A stretch of DNA of 54,482 nucleotides from Vibrio tasmaniensis 1F-187 (GTDB lineage Bacteria; Pseudomonadota; Gammaproteobacteria; Enterobacterales; Vibrionaceae). Where the stretch lies: contig NZ_AJZM02000395.1 in assembly GCF_000272405.2 (NCBI RefSeq), forward strand, positions 1 to 54,482, read 5' to 3'. The notes beneath the pieces were generated by a model that made no database searches, was not told the origin of the DNA, and saw only the letters and a program-made list of their open reading frames with translations. The position numbers and the translations under genes were made by a program. Positions 36,205-46,567 of the stretch are shown here, piece after piece; the stretch's first letter is position 1, and every line of letters starts with the position of its first letter.

Positions 36205-39200
36205 TTAGTATTGAGGTTTAGTCATGCCTGCGCCGGCTTTATTTGACGCTGCTTGGCTACCTGCACCTTTCGATACAAAACGCTCAGTACGGAATGGAGC
36301 CGCAACAACTTGAATCTCTTTGATCTCTTGAGGACCAGGAGCTTTAGTCATTGGTGAACCTGCTTGTTTTTTAGCAACCGCTGCCTTTGGTGCCGCTTTA
36401 GGAGCTTCTACTTTTACAACAGGCGCTTCTTCAACTTTTGCACTTTCAGCTTTAGGTGCTTCAGCTTCAACAACTGGTGTTGTCTTTTCTACTGCAACAG
36501 GCGCTTCGACTTTCGTCGCTTCTACAATCACTGGAGCTTCAACTTTTTCAGTTTCAACAACCACTGGTGCTTCTTCAACGACTACAGGAGCTTCAACTAC
36601 CGCAGGAGCTTCAGTTACCTGAGTTTCAACGACAGTTTCAGCTTCTTCACGGCGGATAATGACTTTACCCATCGCAAGTTCAGGACATGCAAAGCCGCCA
36701 GCCATAGCTGTGTTACTTTGTGGTGCCGTCTCTTGAGCTACGTTTTGCTCTTGTACAGCAACTTGAGTTTCAACTGCTACTTGAACTTCAGCCACTTCAG
36801 GTTTTGCCTGATTATGGTGAGGTTTTGGAATGAAGCGAGGCATCACTTTACCCATAGCCATCTCTGGAGAAGCTACACCACCTTTACGTAGGCGGAATGG
36901 GTTAGGACGACGATCACGACCGCGACGACGACGTTGACCACTTGCACGTAGGTGACGTGGAGAACGACGGTTGCGACGTTGCTTCGGCTCTTCCTGTTCT
37001 GTTTGTTCATCAGCGTTTGCTTGAGTTGCTTCTACTTGTTCCGCAACTTTTTGCTCTTGAGCTACTGATTGTTCTTTCGCAATAGACTGTTCTTTAGCAA
37101 CAGCAGACTCATTTGACGAGTTTTCTGCAGCTTCAGCTTGTTGGTCTTTAATACGAACTTGTTTGTTCAGTTTACGACGCTGACGACGCTCTTTAATCTT
37201 AGCTGCTTTAGCTTCTGGCTTAGCCTTAGGCGCTTCTAGTTTATCAGCTTGAGCTTCTGCCGCTAGCTGTAGACCTTCTTCTGCTAATTTAGATGGTGCT
37301 AGCTCTTCGCGTTGCTTCTGCTCATCACGTGGCTTATTGCGACGGTCTTGCTTAGGCTTACGAGGCTGGCGATTTTGCTGTGGAGCAGTTTCTTTCTGCT
37401 CTTCAGGTTTCTCATCACGAACTGGTTTACGACGGCGTTTGTTGTCACGGTTTTCGTTACGATTGTCACCACGCTCACCACGTTGTTCACCACGGTCACC
37501 ACGTTGGTTACGACGACGGTTATCGTTACGATCACGGCGTTGACGGTTGCCGTTGTTGCGATTGTTCTTAGGTTTCTCTTCTTGCTTCTCTTCTTCTTTT
37601 TTCTCTTCTTGAGTTGAAGAGCCAAATAAGAAGCTACCGATAGCTTTGAAGAAACGACCAACTAAACCTGGTTCTTGAGTCGCTGCTGATTCAGCTTTTT
37701 TCTCTTCTACAGCTTTAGGTGCTGGAGCTGGAGTCGGTGCTGATTGAGCAGGAGCTGCGAAGCCTTTAAGAGCTGGCTCTTCGATCTTCTTAGGACGAAT
37801 AGTCTGTTCTGCAGGCTCTTTGCTTTCTGCTTCTTTTAGAGCTTCTAGCTTGGTAGGCAGCAAGTAAGACAGTAGGTCGAACTCTTCACCTTCACGAACA
37901 CGGATAACCTCAAAGTGCGGTGTTTCCATGTCAGAGTTAGGAACTACAGTGATCTTAACTTCTTGGTTCTTCTCGATGTGGTTTACTGAGCGACGTTTTT
38001 CGTTCAATAGGTAAGAAGCGATAGGAACAGGGACTACAGCAAGAACTTGCGCAGTGTTGTCTTTTAGAGCTTCTTCTTCGATCAGACGTAGAACAGATAG
38101 TGCTAGAGATTCGTTATCACGAACAACACCAGTACCTGTACAACGAGGACAAATATGGTGGCTTGCTTCTGCTAGTGATGGACTCAAACGTTGACGAGAC
38201 ATCTCTAGAAGACCAAAGCGAGAAATACGACCAATCTGAACACGTGCGCGATCTAAACGAACGGCATCACGTAGACGGTTTTCTACTTCGCGTTGGTGGC
38301 GAACCGGAGTCATATCGATAAAGTCGATAACAACAAGACCACCTAGGTCACGTAGACGTAATTGACGTGCAATTTCATCGGCTGCTTCTAGGTTAGTGTT
38401 AAGTGCTGTTTCTTCGATATCGCCGCCCTTTGTTGCACGAGCAGAGTTGATATCGATAGAAGTCAGAGCTTCTGTTGGGTCGATTACGATAGAACCACCA
38501 GATGGAAGACGAACTTCACGTTGGAAAGCAGATTCGATCTGGCTTTCAATCTGGTAATGGCTGAATAGTGGTACTTCACCATCGTATTTCTTAACGCGAT
38601 TCATGAAATCTGGGCGTATTAATTGAATGTGCGCTTGTGCACGTTCAAAAATAGTATTGCTGTCGATTAGAATCTCGCCAATATCACGACGTAGATAGTC
38701 ACGAATCGCACGAACGATAACGTTACTTTCTTGGTGAATAAGGAAAGGAGCTGCATTTGAATCAGAAGCTTGCTTGATAGCGCCCCAGTGATTCAATAGA
38801 ACGTTCAAGTCCCACTCTAGCTCTTCTGCACTTTTGCCTACACCCGCTGTACGCACAATTAAGCCCATACCTTGAGGAAGCTCAAGAGTGCTTAATGCTG
38901 CTTTCAGTTGAGTGCGTTCATCACCTTCGATACGACGAGAAATACCGCCAGCGCGAGGGTTATTTGGCATAAGAACTAAGTAACTACCCGCCAAAGAGAT
39001 GAAAGTTGTCAGTGCAGCGCCTTTGCTACCACGTTCTTCTTTCTCAACTTGTACGATTACTTCTTGTCCTTCTCTTAGCACTTCTTTAATGCTAGGACGG
39101 CCTTGGTATGTATAACCTTCAGGGAAGTATTCGCGGGCAATTTCTTTAAGAGGGAGGAAACCGTGACGTTCTGCGCCGTAATCAACAAATGCCGCTTCTA

Positions 39201-39357
39201 GGCTTGGTTCAATACGGGTAATACGTCCTTTGTAGATATTCGCTTTCTTTGATTCGTGACCTGGACTTTCGATATCTAGATCGAACAGTCGCTGGCCATC
39301 AACCAAAGCGACACGCAACTCTTCTTTTTGAGTTGCGTTAATTAACATTCTTTTCAT
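36205..39357 (-). CDS. rne: Ribonuclease E
   Basis: 1050 aa (E. coli 1061). The catalytic N-terminal half (~1-500) has the S1 domain ([20 protein letters not shown]), 5' sensor, DNase I-like domain (VVIDFIDM) and the Zn-link CPRCTGTG (~402). The C-terminal half is a disordered scaffold: an amphipathic segment near [16 protein letters not shown] (~560-575) for membrane binding, a long Arg-rich RNA-binding region (~590-860), then Val/Glu/Ala-Pro repeats ([15 protein letters not shown] type). The motif (A/S)(S/C)PE(M/L)AMGKV occurs twice. The tail MTKAPGPQE onward is the likely PNPase site. It assembles the RNA degradosome. Confidence 0.97.
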   Translation of the reverse strand: MKRMLINATQKEELRVALVDGQRLFDLDIESPGHESKKANIYKGRITRIEPSLEAAFVDYGAERHGFLPLKEIAREYFPEGYTYQGRPSIKEVLREGQEVIVQVEKEERGSKGAALTTFISLAGSYLVLMPNNPRAGGISRRIEGDERTQLKAALSTLELPQGMGLIVRTAGVGKSAEELEWDLNVLLNHWGAIKQASDSNAAPFLIHQESNVIVRAIRDYLRRDIGEILIDSNTIFERAQAHIQLIRPDFMNRVKKYDGEVPLFSHYQIESQIESAFQREVRLPSGGSIVIDPTEALTSIDINSARATKGGDIEETALNTNLEAADEIARQLRLRDLGGLVVIDFIDMTPVRHQREVENRLRDAVRLDRARVQIGRISRFGLLEMSRQRLSPSLAEASHHICPRCTGTGVVRDNESLALSVLRLIEEEALKDNTAQVLAVVPVPIASYLLNEKRRSVNHIEKNQEVKITVVPNSDMETPHFEVIRVREGEEFDLLSYLLPTKLEALKEAESKEPAEQTIRPKKIEEPALKGFAAPAQSAPTPAPAPKAVEEKKAESAATQEPGLVGRFFKAIGSFLFGSSTQEEKKEEEKQEEKPKNNRNNGNRQRRDRNDNRRRNQRGDRGEQRGERGDNRNENRDNKRRRKPVRDEKPEEQKETAPQQNRQPRKPKQDRRNKPRDEQKQREELAPSKLAEEGLQLAAEAQADKLEAPKAKPEAKAAKIKERRQRRKLNKQVRIKDQQAEAAENSSNESAVAKEQSIAKEQSVAQEQKVAEQVEATQANADEQTEQEEPKQRRNRRSPRHLRASGQRRRRGRDRRPNPFRLRKGGVASPEMAMGKVMPRFIPKPHHNQAKPEVAEVQVAVETQVAVQEQNVAQETAPQSNTAMAGGFACPELAMGKVIIRREEAETVVETQVTEAPAVVEAPVVVEEAPVVVETEKVEAPVIVEATKVEAPVAVEKTTPVVEAEAPKAESAKVEEAPVVKVEAPKAAPKAAVAKKQAGSPMTKAPGPQEIKEIQVVAAPFRTERFVSKGAGSQAASNKAGAGMTKPQY

Positions 39358-39420
39358 TTAGAAATTCTCATTGTCTTTTCTTATTTTCATCATTGGTCTT
39401 ATCGCTTTAGTTCGTTTCTC

Positions 39421-39520
39421 ATGGTGCCAGATCCCATGGCTTTATCGGTGCAGCCTCCCGGCTGGAGAGGGATGCTCTGGGGCACGTCAGTCATCATAGG
39501 GAGTTAGCCTATGATCCGCG
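39421..39520 (-). ncRNA. Structured 5' UTR of rne (rne5-like autoregulatory element)
   Basis: On the minus strand a long stem (39424-39435 with 39469-39485) encloses a hairpin CAGCC-GGGA-GGCTG (39451-39464). A separate 8-bp hairpin lies upstream (39493-39500 with 39508-39515). The position 5' of rne and the stacked hairpins fit the known rne 5' UTR, through which RNase E controls its own mRNA stability. Confidence 0.75.
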
Positions 39521-39975
39521 ATGTGGCGGTGAATACTCAACATGAGTGTACGTGAGTAGAGCGATAAGGAACTCAGTTGACCGTGTCTTACGCCGATTGC
39601 AGCACTGTCTAATCTGAGTCATCTACTCATTTACTTGCTTATGAATGGTTAGCTGTTTAAATATTAGTCAATCCATTGATAGCAGCTGTGAACTATAGCA
39701 GTGGTCGGTAAACACAGCAATCTGCTTTGTCGTAATGCGGTAAAAAAAACAGTTTTTGTTTGGGTTTTGATAGCTCTAACTCACTGTCTATAAATAATTT
39801 ATCAATTGATATTTTAATTTGCAGGAAGCTTGGTGCTTTTTTGTTCGGAGAATCAAAGAAATATAGAACTTCAATGACCTTTTAGGGATAGAGTCGCAGG
39901 GATTTTAGGTAAATAAGTTCAGAATAGGGTTAAGAAAATCTCAATTATCAAAAGTGACAGTGATACAATAACCCA
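39521..39975. promoter_or_regulatory. Divergent rne/rluC intergenic remainder
   Basis: AT-rich, no ORF. It must hold the rne promoter(s) far upstream of the rne start, giving a leader of several hundred nt, and the rluC promoter. No ribosome site of note precedes the rluC ATG. No specific operator recognised. Confidence 0.4.
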
Positions 39976-40920
39976 ATGAGCGAAATTAGAACCCAAGTCC
40001 AATTTGTCGACATTGACGAAGATATGGCTGGTCAGCGTATTGATAACTTCTTACGCAACCAATTAAAAAACATCCCGAAAAGCATGATTTACCGAATCGT
40101 GCGTAAAGGCGAAGTCCGCGTTAACAAGAAACGTATCAAGGCTGAGTACAAACTAAAAGCTGGCGACTTAGTACGTATCCCTCCCGTTACTATTGAAGAG
40201 AAAACGGAAGAGAACGTACCGAGTACGAAACTCAATAAGGTTTCGGAATTGGAACAGTGCATCATCTATGAAGATGATCACATGCTGATTCTCAATAAAC
40301 CATCAGGTACTGCGGTTCATGGTGGCAGCGGCTTGAAGTTTGGCGCGATTGAAGCATTGCGTGCTCTTCGCCCTGATGCTCGTTTTCTTGAGTTAGTGCA
40401 CCGTATTGATAGAGATACGTCTGGCATTTTGCTTGTTGCTAAGAAGCGCTCGGCGCTAAGACACCTTCAAGCACAGTTCCGTGAAAAAACGGTTCAAAAA
40501 TACTATTTCGCTCTAGTGATGGGCGAATGGAAGAACAGTTGTAAAGTCGTCAACGCACCTTTGTTAAAAAATGAAGTGAATAGCATTGTTCGAGTGAACC
40601 CGAATGGTAAAGCTTCTGAAACCCGCTTTAAGGTTTTAGAGAAATTCCAAGAGGCGACGTTGATTCAAGCTAGCCCAATTACAGGCCGTACACACCAAAT
40701 CCGTGTGCACGCTCAGTATACTGGTCATCCAATAGCTTGGGATGATCGTTACGGTGATCGCCGTTTCGATGCTTATACGGGTAAAGTAGGACTGAATCGT
40801 CTGTTCTTACATGCAGCCAACATCAAGTTTACCCACCCGGGTAGCGAAGAGAAGATGGATATCTCGGCGCCAATGGAAAGAAGGCTAGAGAAAGCCTTAA
40901 CTGGTTTACGTAAGCTTTAA
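39976..40920 (+). CDS. rluC: 23S rRNA pseudouridine(955/2504/2580) synthase
   Basis: 314 aa. An N-terminal S4 RNA-binding domain (GQRIDNFLRNQLKNIPKSMI, KGEVRVNKKRIK) is followed by the RluA-family catalytic domain. The catalytic aspartate is in HRIDRDTSGILL (~145), then KTVQKYY and PITGRTHQIRVH. Size and the divergent position to rne identify RluC rather than RluA or RluD. Confidence 0.96.
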   Translation: MSEIRTQVQFVDIDEDMAGQRIDNFLRNQLKNIPKSMIYRIVRKGEVRVNKKRIKAEYKLKAGDLVRIPPVTIEEKTEENVPSTKLNKVSELEQCIIYEDDHMLILNKPSGTAVHGGSGLKFGAIEALRALRPDARFLELVHRIDRDTSGILLVAKKRSALRHLQAQFREKTVQKYYFALVMGEWKNSCKVVNAPLLKNEVNSIVRVNPNGKASETRFKVLEKFQEATLIQASPITGRTHQIRVHAQYTGHPIAWDDRYGDRRFDAYTGKVGLNRLFLHAANIKFTHPGSEEKMDISAPMERRLEKALTGLRKL

Positions 40921-40964
40921 GAAGATACGAGATATTTCGTGAATTGAGTATCGATGCATCAAAT

Positions 40965-41000
40965 GGAAAAGGTTGACGAATATCGTCAACCTTTTTTTGT
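40965..41000 (+). terminator. Rho-independent terminator of rluC
   Basis: 13-bp arms 40967-40979 and 40983-40995 (AAAAGGTTGACGA and its complement), loop 3 nt, T-run to 40998. Confidence 0.93.
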
Positions 41001-41015
41001 TTTCATATGTTGCAG

Positions 41016-41152
41016 AAGCTCCCCAACTCGCTCGTTCCTCGCTCTTGAGGATGATGACTTTTTAAGGTCACGTTCTATATCATTAGCGGATTAGATAAAA
41101 TTGCGCGTTCCGTCACTCCCTAGACTGACGAAGGAAGGAGTAGGGAATCTCC
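41016..41152. repeat. Intergenic repeat element, copy 2 (inverted relative to copy 1)
   Basis: About 136 bp with ends AGCTCCCC (41018-41024 region) and GGGAATCTC (41143-41151). Read on the minus strand, its left half (AGTCATCATCCTCAAGAG ... CGAGTTGGGGA) aligns with the right half of copy 1. Its right half aligns with the left half of copy 1. It lies between the rluC terminator and the maf stop codon, the same kind of site as copy 1. Confidence 0.75.
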
Positions 41153-41172
41153 AACAGAGTGGTAAGTATCGC

Positions 41173-41754
41173 TTACAACACGTTCATTCCTTGTGCCTCA
41201 AGCATATCGACTAAATCGATCAGAGGTAAGCCGATCAGCGTGTTTGGGTCTTTACCTTCCATCTGTTTAAACAATGCAATACCTAACCCTTCGCACATAA
41301 AACTGCCCGCGCAGTAATAAGGCTGCTCTTTCTCAACATAAGAAATGATCTGTTGCTCAGTTAAATCGCGGAAATGCACAACAAAGGTGTCGAGACGCGT
41401 GTCAGCTTTATTGGTCTCGCTGTTCCATACCGTTATCCCAGTATAGAAAGTGATGCTCTTACCACTTTGACGAGACAATTGCTCAATCGCTTTCTCACGA
41501 GTATGAGGTTTGCCAATGATTTCTTCGTCAATCACACATACTTGATCGGAACCAATCACTAGGCTTGGTTGTTCGACAGCACAAGACTTGGCTTTGGTTT
41601 CAGCAAGACGCATTACCAATTGTTGAGGAGTCTCTTCTGGAAGTGGCGTTTCATCGCAGTCAGGTTTCGCTGTGACAAAGTCTAACTGTAGTTTTTTGAG
41701 GATCTCTTGCCTAAATGGAGATGTAGAAGCTAAAACTAGTTGGTAATTTCTCAT
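41173..41754 (-). CDS. yceF: Maf/YceF-type nucleotide pyrophosphatase
   Basis: 193 aa. Family motifs are LASTSPFRQEIL at the N-terminus, DCDETP, RLAETKAKS, the catalytic aspartate in GSDQVC (~69), GKPHTREKA and AGSFMCEGLG. In E. coli the YceF subfamily hydrolyses 7-methyl-GTP; its place beside yceD-rpmF supports this assignment over the other Maf. Divergent from yceD. Confidence 0.93.
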   Translation of the reverse strand: MRNYQLVLASTSPFRQEILKKLQLDFVTAKPDCDETPLPEETPQQLVMRLAETKAKSCAVEQPSLVIGSDQVCVIDEEIIGKPHTREKAIEQLSRQSGKSITFYTGITVWNSETNKADTRLDTFVVHFRDLTEQQIISYVEKEQPYYCAGSFMCEGLGIALFKQMEGKDPNTLIGLPLIDLVDMLEAQGMNVL

Positions 41755-41903
41755 TTTAATTTACAATTCGTGTAAGCATTTAGTTCAGGATAACGTAACT
41801 TAGCCTGCTATTCATAATGCTCTGAACAGGAAAGGTAGGAAAGTACATTTTTTTTGCCATTTCCTTTGACTAAACACGATTTGGAAGATAAGATTCGCGC
41901 CCT

Positions 41904-42431
41904 ATGCAAAAGGAAAAAATACCGCGTACAGTTGATCCGGCAAGAACGGCTCAAAAACGACTCGATATGGATGGTATCATTCAAGTCAGTCTTTTAAAGC
42001 GTTTAACCGAAACAACTGAAGGCGTAAAACGTGACGCGCAAGTCTCAATGTCATTTGGGCTTGATGAACAACGATTAGTCGTTATCTCTGGTAAAGCTAA
42101 CGTCGAAGTCGATTTAGAGTGTCAACGTTGTAATGAGGTTTTCGCACATGAGTGCGATGTCCAATTTACTTATACTCCTGTTTACAGCGAGAAAAGTGAA
42201 GAGGAAGCACCGGAAGAGTACGATTTGGTAGATCTGAACGAGTACGGTGAGTTAGACCTGATTCAATTAGTTGAAGACGAGTTCATCCTTGGATTGCCAC
42301 AAATAGCAATGCACGACGATGCGAAATGTAGCGTTAACTCAAATAACTTGGTGTTTGGTGAACTTCCTGAAGAAATTGAGGAAGATAAAAAGCCGAATCC
42401 ATTTGATGTTTTAAAAAACTTAAAGAAGTAA
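41904..42431 (+). CDS. yceD: DUF177 protein YceD (23S rRNA accumulation protein)
   Basis: 175 aa. It starts MQKEKIPRTVDPARTAQKR like its E. coli counterpart and has the CQRCNE motif (~74-79), with an acidic C-terminus. The family is always next to rpmF and has been linked to 23S rRNA accumulation. The ribosome binding site is poor. First gene of the yceD-rpmF-plsX-fab run. Confidence 0.92.
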   Translation: MQKEKIPRTVDPARTAQKRLDMDGIIQVSLLKRLTETTEGVKRDAQVSMSFGLDEQRLVVISGKANVEVDLECQRCNEVFAHECDVQFTYTPVYSEKSEEEAPEEYDLVDLNEYGELDLIQLVEDEFILGLPQIAMHDDAKCSVNSNNLVFGELPEEIEEDKKPNPFDVLKNLKK

Positions 42432-42475
42432 CTTATTAGTAAGTATCTTTAAGAATTTACATAGGAGTAGGGTCA

Positions 42476-42646
42476 ATGGCCGTACAAAAGAGCAAGAAAT
42501 CACGTTCAATGCGTGGCATGCGTCGTTCACACGATGCGCTAACTACAGCTGCACTTTCTGTAGACGCAACTTCAGGTGAAACTCACCTACGTCACAACGT
42601 GACTGCCGAAGGTTTCTACCGCGGCAAAAAGGTTATCAACAAGTAA
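42476..42646 (+). CDS. rpmF: 50S ribosomal protein L32
   Basis: 56 aa: [20 protein letters not shown] start and [11 protein letters not shown] end are diagnostic of L32. GGAGTAGGG (42464-42472) is a good ribosome site. It lies 44 nt after yceD and 9 nt before plsX. This form lacks the zinc-binding cysteines found in some L32 proteins. Confidence 0.96.
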   Translation: MAVQKSKKSRSMRGMRRSHDALTTAALSVDATSGETHLRHNVTAEGFYRGKKVINK

Positions 42647-42655
42647 GGTTGACCT

Positions 42656-43681
42656 TTGCAAAATCTAACCGTTGCGCTTGATGCAATGGGCGGGGACTTC
42701 GGTCCTCGTGTTACAGTGCCTGCCGCCGTGCAGGCACTGTCGTATTTCCCAGAGCTAAAAGTCATTCTAATAGGTGATCGAAACGCGATCACATCTCAAT
42801 TATCTTCATTAGGTCGAATGCCTGATTCTCGTTTGAGTATCCAGCATTGTGATCGAGTTATTTCCAATTCTGAAAAACCTTCACTGGCCCTACGCAACAG
42901 TCAGGGTAGCTCTATGCGTGCTGCTATCGATCTGGTTGCCGAGTCACAAGCTGATGCTTGTGTGAGTGGTGGCAACACCGGCGCACTGATGGCGTTATCT
43001 CGTTTCCGACTCAAACTCCTTCCTGGTATTGATAGGCCTGCATTGGTTTCAGCTTTGCCTACCGCTTCTGGCAACCGTACATGGATGCTTGATTTAGGAG
43101 CGAACGTTTCTAGTGACGCGGATTCACTGTTTCAGTTTGCCGTAATGGGCAGTGCATTAGCAGAACAACATTTAGGTCGCGTGCCTCGTGTCGCTATCTT
43201 GAATATCGGCGCTGAAGAAATCAAAGGCAATGACCTTGTAAAACGATGCGCTGAAATGTTGTCGAATACTCAGTCTGTGAACTTCATAGGCTATATTGAA
43301 GGTAATCAATTACTTCAAGATGCTGCTGATGTCGTCGTATGTGATGGTTTTGTGGGCAATGTCTGCTTAAAAACGTGTGAAGGTACGGCTCAGCTCTTTA
43401 TTGATAAGCTAAAAACGCGCATGATGGCTTCAACAATAAAGGGTTGGATCGCCAGAATGTTGTTTTCTGAGCTATTTACTGAATTAAAAACCTTGAACCC
43501 CGACCAGTATAACGGCGCAAGTTTGTTAGGATTGCGCGGCATTGTCATTAAAAGCCATGGAAGTGCTGATGTGTCTGCAGTCGTCAACGCGATTGGTGAG
43601 GCAGTACACGAGGTCAAACGACAAGTCCCCAGTCGCATTAGCGATCGTTTGGAAGCGGTTTTACTCGAGAGGCATTATTAG
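42656..43681 (+). CDS. plsX: Phosphate acyltransferase PlsX
   Basis: 341 aa with a TTG start at 42656; AAGG at 42645-42648 overlaps the rpmF stop. It begins [17 protein letters not shown], the PlsX N-terminal signature. Other blocks are [23 protein letters not shown] and [17 protein letters not shown]. It makes acyl phosphate from acyl-ACP, for PlsY at the first step of phospholipid synthesis. No ATG option exists close by, and the first downstream ATG falls inside the conserved start. Confidence 0.95.
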   Translation: MQNLTVALDAMGGDFGPRVTVPAAVQALSYFPELKVILIGDRNAITSQLSSLGRMPDSRLSIQHCDRVISNSEKPSLALRNSQGSSMRAAIDLVAESQADACVSGGNTGALMALSRFRLKLLPGIDRPALVSALPTASGNRTWMLDLGANVSSDADSLFQFAVMGSALAEQHLGRVPRVAILNIGAEEIKGNDLVKRCAEMLSNTQSVNFIGYIEGNQLLQDAADVVVCDGFVGNVCLKTCEGTAQLFIDKLKTRMMASTIKGWIARMLFSELFTELKTLNPDQYNGASLLGLRGIVIKSHGSADVSAVVNAIGEAVHEVKRQVPSRISDRLEAVLLERHY

Positions 43682-43686
43682 TCTTC

Positions 43687-44637
43687 ATGTATAGCAAAAT
43701 TTTAGGTACTGGCAGCTACTTGCCATCTCAGGTGCGTACTAACGCAGACTTAGAGAAAATGGTAGAGACTAGCGATGAGTGGATCGTTGCTAGAACAGGT
43801 ATTAAAGAGCGTCGTATTTCAGCGGAAAACGAAACTGTTGCGGATATGGCGTTTTACGCTGCTGAGAATGCCATTGAGATGGCAGGTATCGACAAAGAAG
43901 ATATTGATTTAATCATTGTTGCGACAACCAGCAGTAGCCACACATTTCCGTCTTCGGCATGTCAGGTACAAGGCAAGCTTGGTATCAAAGGCTGCCCTGC
44001 GTTTGATTTGGCTGCGGCGTGTTCTGGTTTTGTCTACGCACTGTCTGTTGCTGATCAACACATCAAGACTGGCATGTGTAAGAACGTTTTGGTAATCGGT
44101 GCGGATGCACTGTCAAAAACCTGTGATCCGACTGACCGCTCTACTATCATCTTATTTGGTGATGCTGCAGGTGCGGTGGTTGTTGGCGCAAGCGAAGAGC
44201 CAGGTATTTTGTCTACTCACATTTACTCTGACGGTAAATATGGTGAGCTTCTAAGCCTAGAAGTTCCAGAGCGTGGCGGTGATGCGGACAAATGGTTGCA
44301 CATGGCGGGCAACGAAGTATTTAAAGTGGCGGTAACTCAGCTTTCTAAGCTAGTGAAAGACACATTAGCTGCGAACAATATGGATAAGTCAGAGCTTGAT
44401 TGGTTAGTTCCACATCAAGCGAACTACCGTATTATTTCGGCAACCGCTAAAAAGCTGACGATGTCGCTTGATCAAGTTGTGATTACTCTTGATAAGCACG
44501 GCAATACGTCGGCAGCTACCGTACCAACGGCCCTTGATGAGGCTGTTCGCGACGGGCGAATTAAACGTGGCCAAACGCTTCTACTTGAAGCATTTGGCGG
44601 CGGCTTCACTTGGGGTTCTGCGTTAGTTAAATTCTAA
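43687..44637 (+). CDS. fabH: 3-oxoacyl-ACP synthase III
   Basis: 316 aa. The catalytic triad Cys112 (AAACSGF), His243 (PHQAN) and Asn273 (GNTSAA) is intact. It condenses acetyl-CoA with malonyl-ACP to start fatty acid synthesis. It lies 5 nt after plsX with a weak Shine-Dalgarno at long spacing (GAGAGG near 43668), suggesting coupling to plsX. A hairpin follows the stop. Confidence 0.96.
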   Translation: MYSKILGTGSYLPSQVRTNADLEKMVETSDEWIVARTGIKERRISAENETVADMAFYAAENAIEMAGIDKEDIDLIIVATTSSSHTFPSSACQVQGKLGIKGCPAFDLAAACSGFVYALSVADQHIKTGMCKNVLVIGADALSKTCDPTDRSTIILFGDAAGAVVVGASEEPGILSTHIYSDGKYGELLSLEVPERGGDADKWLHMAGNEVFKVAVTQLSKLVKDTLAANNMDKSELDWLVPHQANYRIISATAKKLTMSLDQVVITLDKHGNTSAATVPTALDEAVRDGRIKRGQTLLLEAFGGGFTWGSALVKF

Positions 44638-44657
44638 CCCCAAGCGATAATCAACAA

Positions 44658-44698
44658 ACAAGGCACATAACTTATGTGCCTTATTCAATTTTTTGCTT
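44658..44698 (+). terminator. Hairpin between fabH and fabD
   Basis: 9-bp arms 44660-44668 and 44674-44682 (AAGGCACAT/ATGTGCCTT), loop 5, then ATTCAATTTTTT. Possibly a partial terminator or processing site inside the operon. Confidence 0.65.
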
Positions 44699-44717
44699 TG
44701 CTTAAAGGAAAATTACT

Positions 44718-45641
44718 ATGAGCAAATTTGCTATCGTATTCCCAGGCCAAGGCTCTCAAGCTATCGGTATGCTTGCTGACCTAGGCGAACAGTATGATGT
44801 TGTTAAAAAGACATTTGCTGAAGCTTCAGAAGCACTTGGTTACGATCTATGGGCATTGGTTCAAGATGGTCCAGTAGAAAATCTAAATGAAACTTTCCGT
44901 ACTCAACCGGCTCTACTTACAGCGTCTGTTGCAATCTGGCGTGTATGGCAAGAGCTTGGTCTAGAGCAACCTGCAAACCTAGCAGGCCACAGCCTAGGCG
45001 AATACTCTGCACTAGTGTGTGCGGGTGTTATCGACTTTAAAGAAGCGATCAAGCTAGTTGAGCTACGTGGTCAACTGATGCAAGAAGCGGTTCCTGCGGG
45101 TGTTGGTGCAATGTACGCAATCATCGGTCTAGATGATGAAGCGATTGCTAAAGCGTGTGAAGAAGCGGCACAAGACGAAGTTGTGTCTCCAGTTAACTTC
45201 AATTCACCTGGCCAAGTTGTTATCGCGGGTAACAAAGCAGCAGTAGAGCGCGCTGGTGCACTATGTAAAGAAGCGGGCGCTAAACGTGCACTTCCTTTAC
45301 CAGTATCTGTGCCGTCTCACTGTGCCCTTATGAAGCCTGCAGCAGACAAGCTAGCGGTTGCTCTTGAAGCTCTAGAGTTCAACACGCCGGCACTGCCTGT
45401 TATCAATAACGTTGATGTTATTGCTGAAACAGACCCGGCAAAAATCAAAAGCGCACTTGTTCGCCAGCTGTACAGCCCAGTTCGTTGGACTGAAGGCGTA
45501 CAAGCTATGAATGAGCAAGGCGTAGAGAAGCTACTAGAATTAGGCCCAGGTAAAGTTCTTACCGGTCTAACAAAACGAATCGTAAAAACTATGACAGCTG
45601 CTGCAGTTAATGACACTGCATCACTAGAAGCTGCTAAGTAA
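44718..45641 (+). CDS. fabD: Malonyl-CoA:ACP transacylase
   Basis: 307 aa. GHSLGEYSAL carries nucleophile Ser92; His201 is in PSHCALM. FPGQGSQ opens the protein, and the QTQ-like oxyanion site is RTQPALL. It makes malonyl-ACP for FabH and FabF. AAAGGAAAA precedes the ATG. It is 80 nt after fabH. Confidence 0.96.
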   Translation: MSKFAIVFPGQGSQAIGMLADLGEQYDVVKKTFAEASEALGYDLWALVQDGPVENLNETFRTQPALLTASVAIWRVWQELGLEQPANLAGHSLGEYSALVCAGVIDFKEAIKLVELRGQLMQEAVPAGVGAMYAIIGLDDEAIAKACEEAAQDEVVSPVNFNSPGQVVIAGNKAAVERAGALCKEAGAKRALPLPVSVPSHCALMKPAADKLAVALEALEFNTPALPVINNVDVIAETDPAKIKSALVRQLYSPVRWTEGVQAMNEQGVEKLLELGPGKVLTGLTKRIVKTMTAAAVNDTASLEAAK

Positions 45642-45666
45642 ATAAACACTTAATAGAGAAGTTATG

Positions 45667-46401
45667 ATGAATTTAGAAGGCAAAGTTGCACTAGTTACAG
45701 GCGCAAGCCGTGGTATCGGTCGTGCAATCGCTGAACTTTTAGTTGAGCGTGGTGCTAAAGTTATCGGTACTGCTACGTCTGAAGGCGGCGCTGCTGCAAT
45801 CAGTGAGTACCTAGGTGAGAACGGTAAAGGTCTTGCTCTTAATGTAACGGATGTTGACTCAATTGCAGCTACACTGAAAACCATCAACGATGAGTTCGGT
45901 GCGATTGACATTCTGGTTAACAACGCAGGTATCACTCGTGATAACCTACTTATGCGTATGAAAGACGATGAATGGAATGACATCATCGATACTAACCTAA
46001 CGCCTATCTTCCGCATGTCTAAAGCTGTATTGCGTGGCATGATGAAGAAGCGTCAAGGACGTATCGTAAACGTTGGTTCTGTAGTCGGTACTATGGGTAA
46101 TGCTGGTCAAGCTAACTACGCAGCTGCAAAAGCAGGCGTAATTGGTTTTACTAAATCAATGGCTCGTGAAGTTGCGTCTCGTGGTATTACAGTGAACACT
46201 GTAGCACCTGGTTTCATCGAAACTGACATGACTAAAGCGCTAAATGATGACCAACGTGCAGTAACTTTGGCGAATGTACCAGCAGGTCGACTAGGTGACC
46301 CTCGCGAAATCGCTGAAGCTGTGGTATTTTTGGCGTCACCTGCGGCAGCTTATATCACAGGTGAAACACTTCACGTCAATGGCGGTATGTACATGGTGTA
46401 A
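45667..46401 (+). CDS. fabG: 3-oxoacyl-ACP reductase FabG
   Basis: 244 aa from ATG 45667, equal to the E. coli protein; ATG 45664 is also possible but sits 2 nt from GAGAAG. It is an SDR with the NADPH motif GASRGIG, NNAG, the Ser-Tyr-Lys triad in GSVVGT and NYAAAKAG, and the C-terminus GETLHVNGGMYMV. It reduces 3-oxoacyl-ACP in fatty acid elongation. Confidence 0.96.
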   Translation: MNLEGKVALVTGASRGIGRAIAELLVERGAKVIGTATSEGGAAAISEYLGENGKGLALNVTDVDSIAATLKTINDEFGAIDILVNNAGITRDNLLMRMKDDEWNDIIDTNLTPIFRMSKAVLRGMMKKRQGRIVNVGSVVGTMGNAGQANYAAAKAGVIGFTKSMAREVASRGITVNTVAPGFIETDMTKALNDDQRAVTLANVPAGRLGDPREIAEAVVFLASPAAAYITGETLHVNGGMYMV

Positions 46402-46488
46402 ATTATGTGCAACATTTGTGCATGATTTAAGTCAAGATCATACGTAATTTCGGTTAAAATCGTGAAAATTGTGGTTTGACCAGAAAAG

Positions 46489-46517
46489 TTGACCTTGCAA
46501 CTTTCAATAGATTGAAT
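46489..46517 (+). promoter_or_regulatory. Candidate acpP promoter
   Basis: TTGACC at 46489-46494 and TTGAAT at 46512-46517 with a 17-bp spacer, ~50 nt before the acpP ATG in the 166-nt fabG/acpP gap. A second TTGACC lies 13 nt upstream (46476-46481). acpP often has its own promoter because the protein is abundant. Confidence 0.4.
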
Positions 46518-46567
46518 AAACTACGGAAAACATCGCATAAAGCGAACTCTGTAAAGGAAAAGAAAAA

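Noticed and set aside
36364..37617. Several long frames opposite rne, rich in Phe/Tyr/Arg or Leu/Thr
   Set aside because: They are antisense shadows of the biased RNase E tail codons.
45624..46040. A 138-residue minus-strand frame across fabG
   Set aside because: It is antisense to a well conserved gene and shows no family features.
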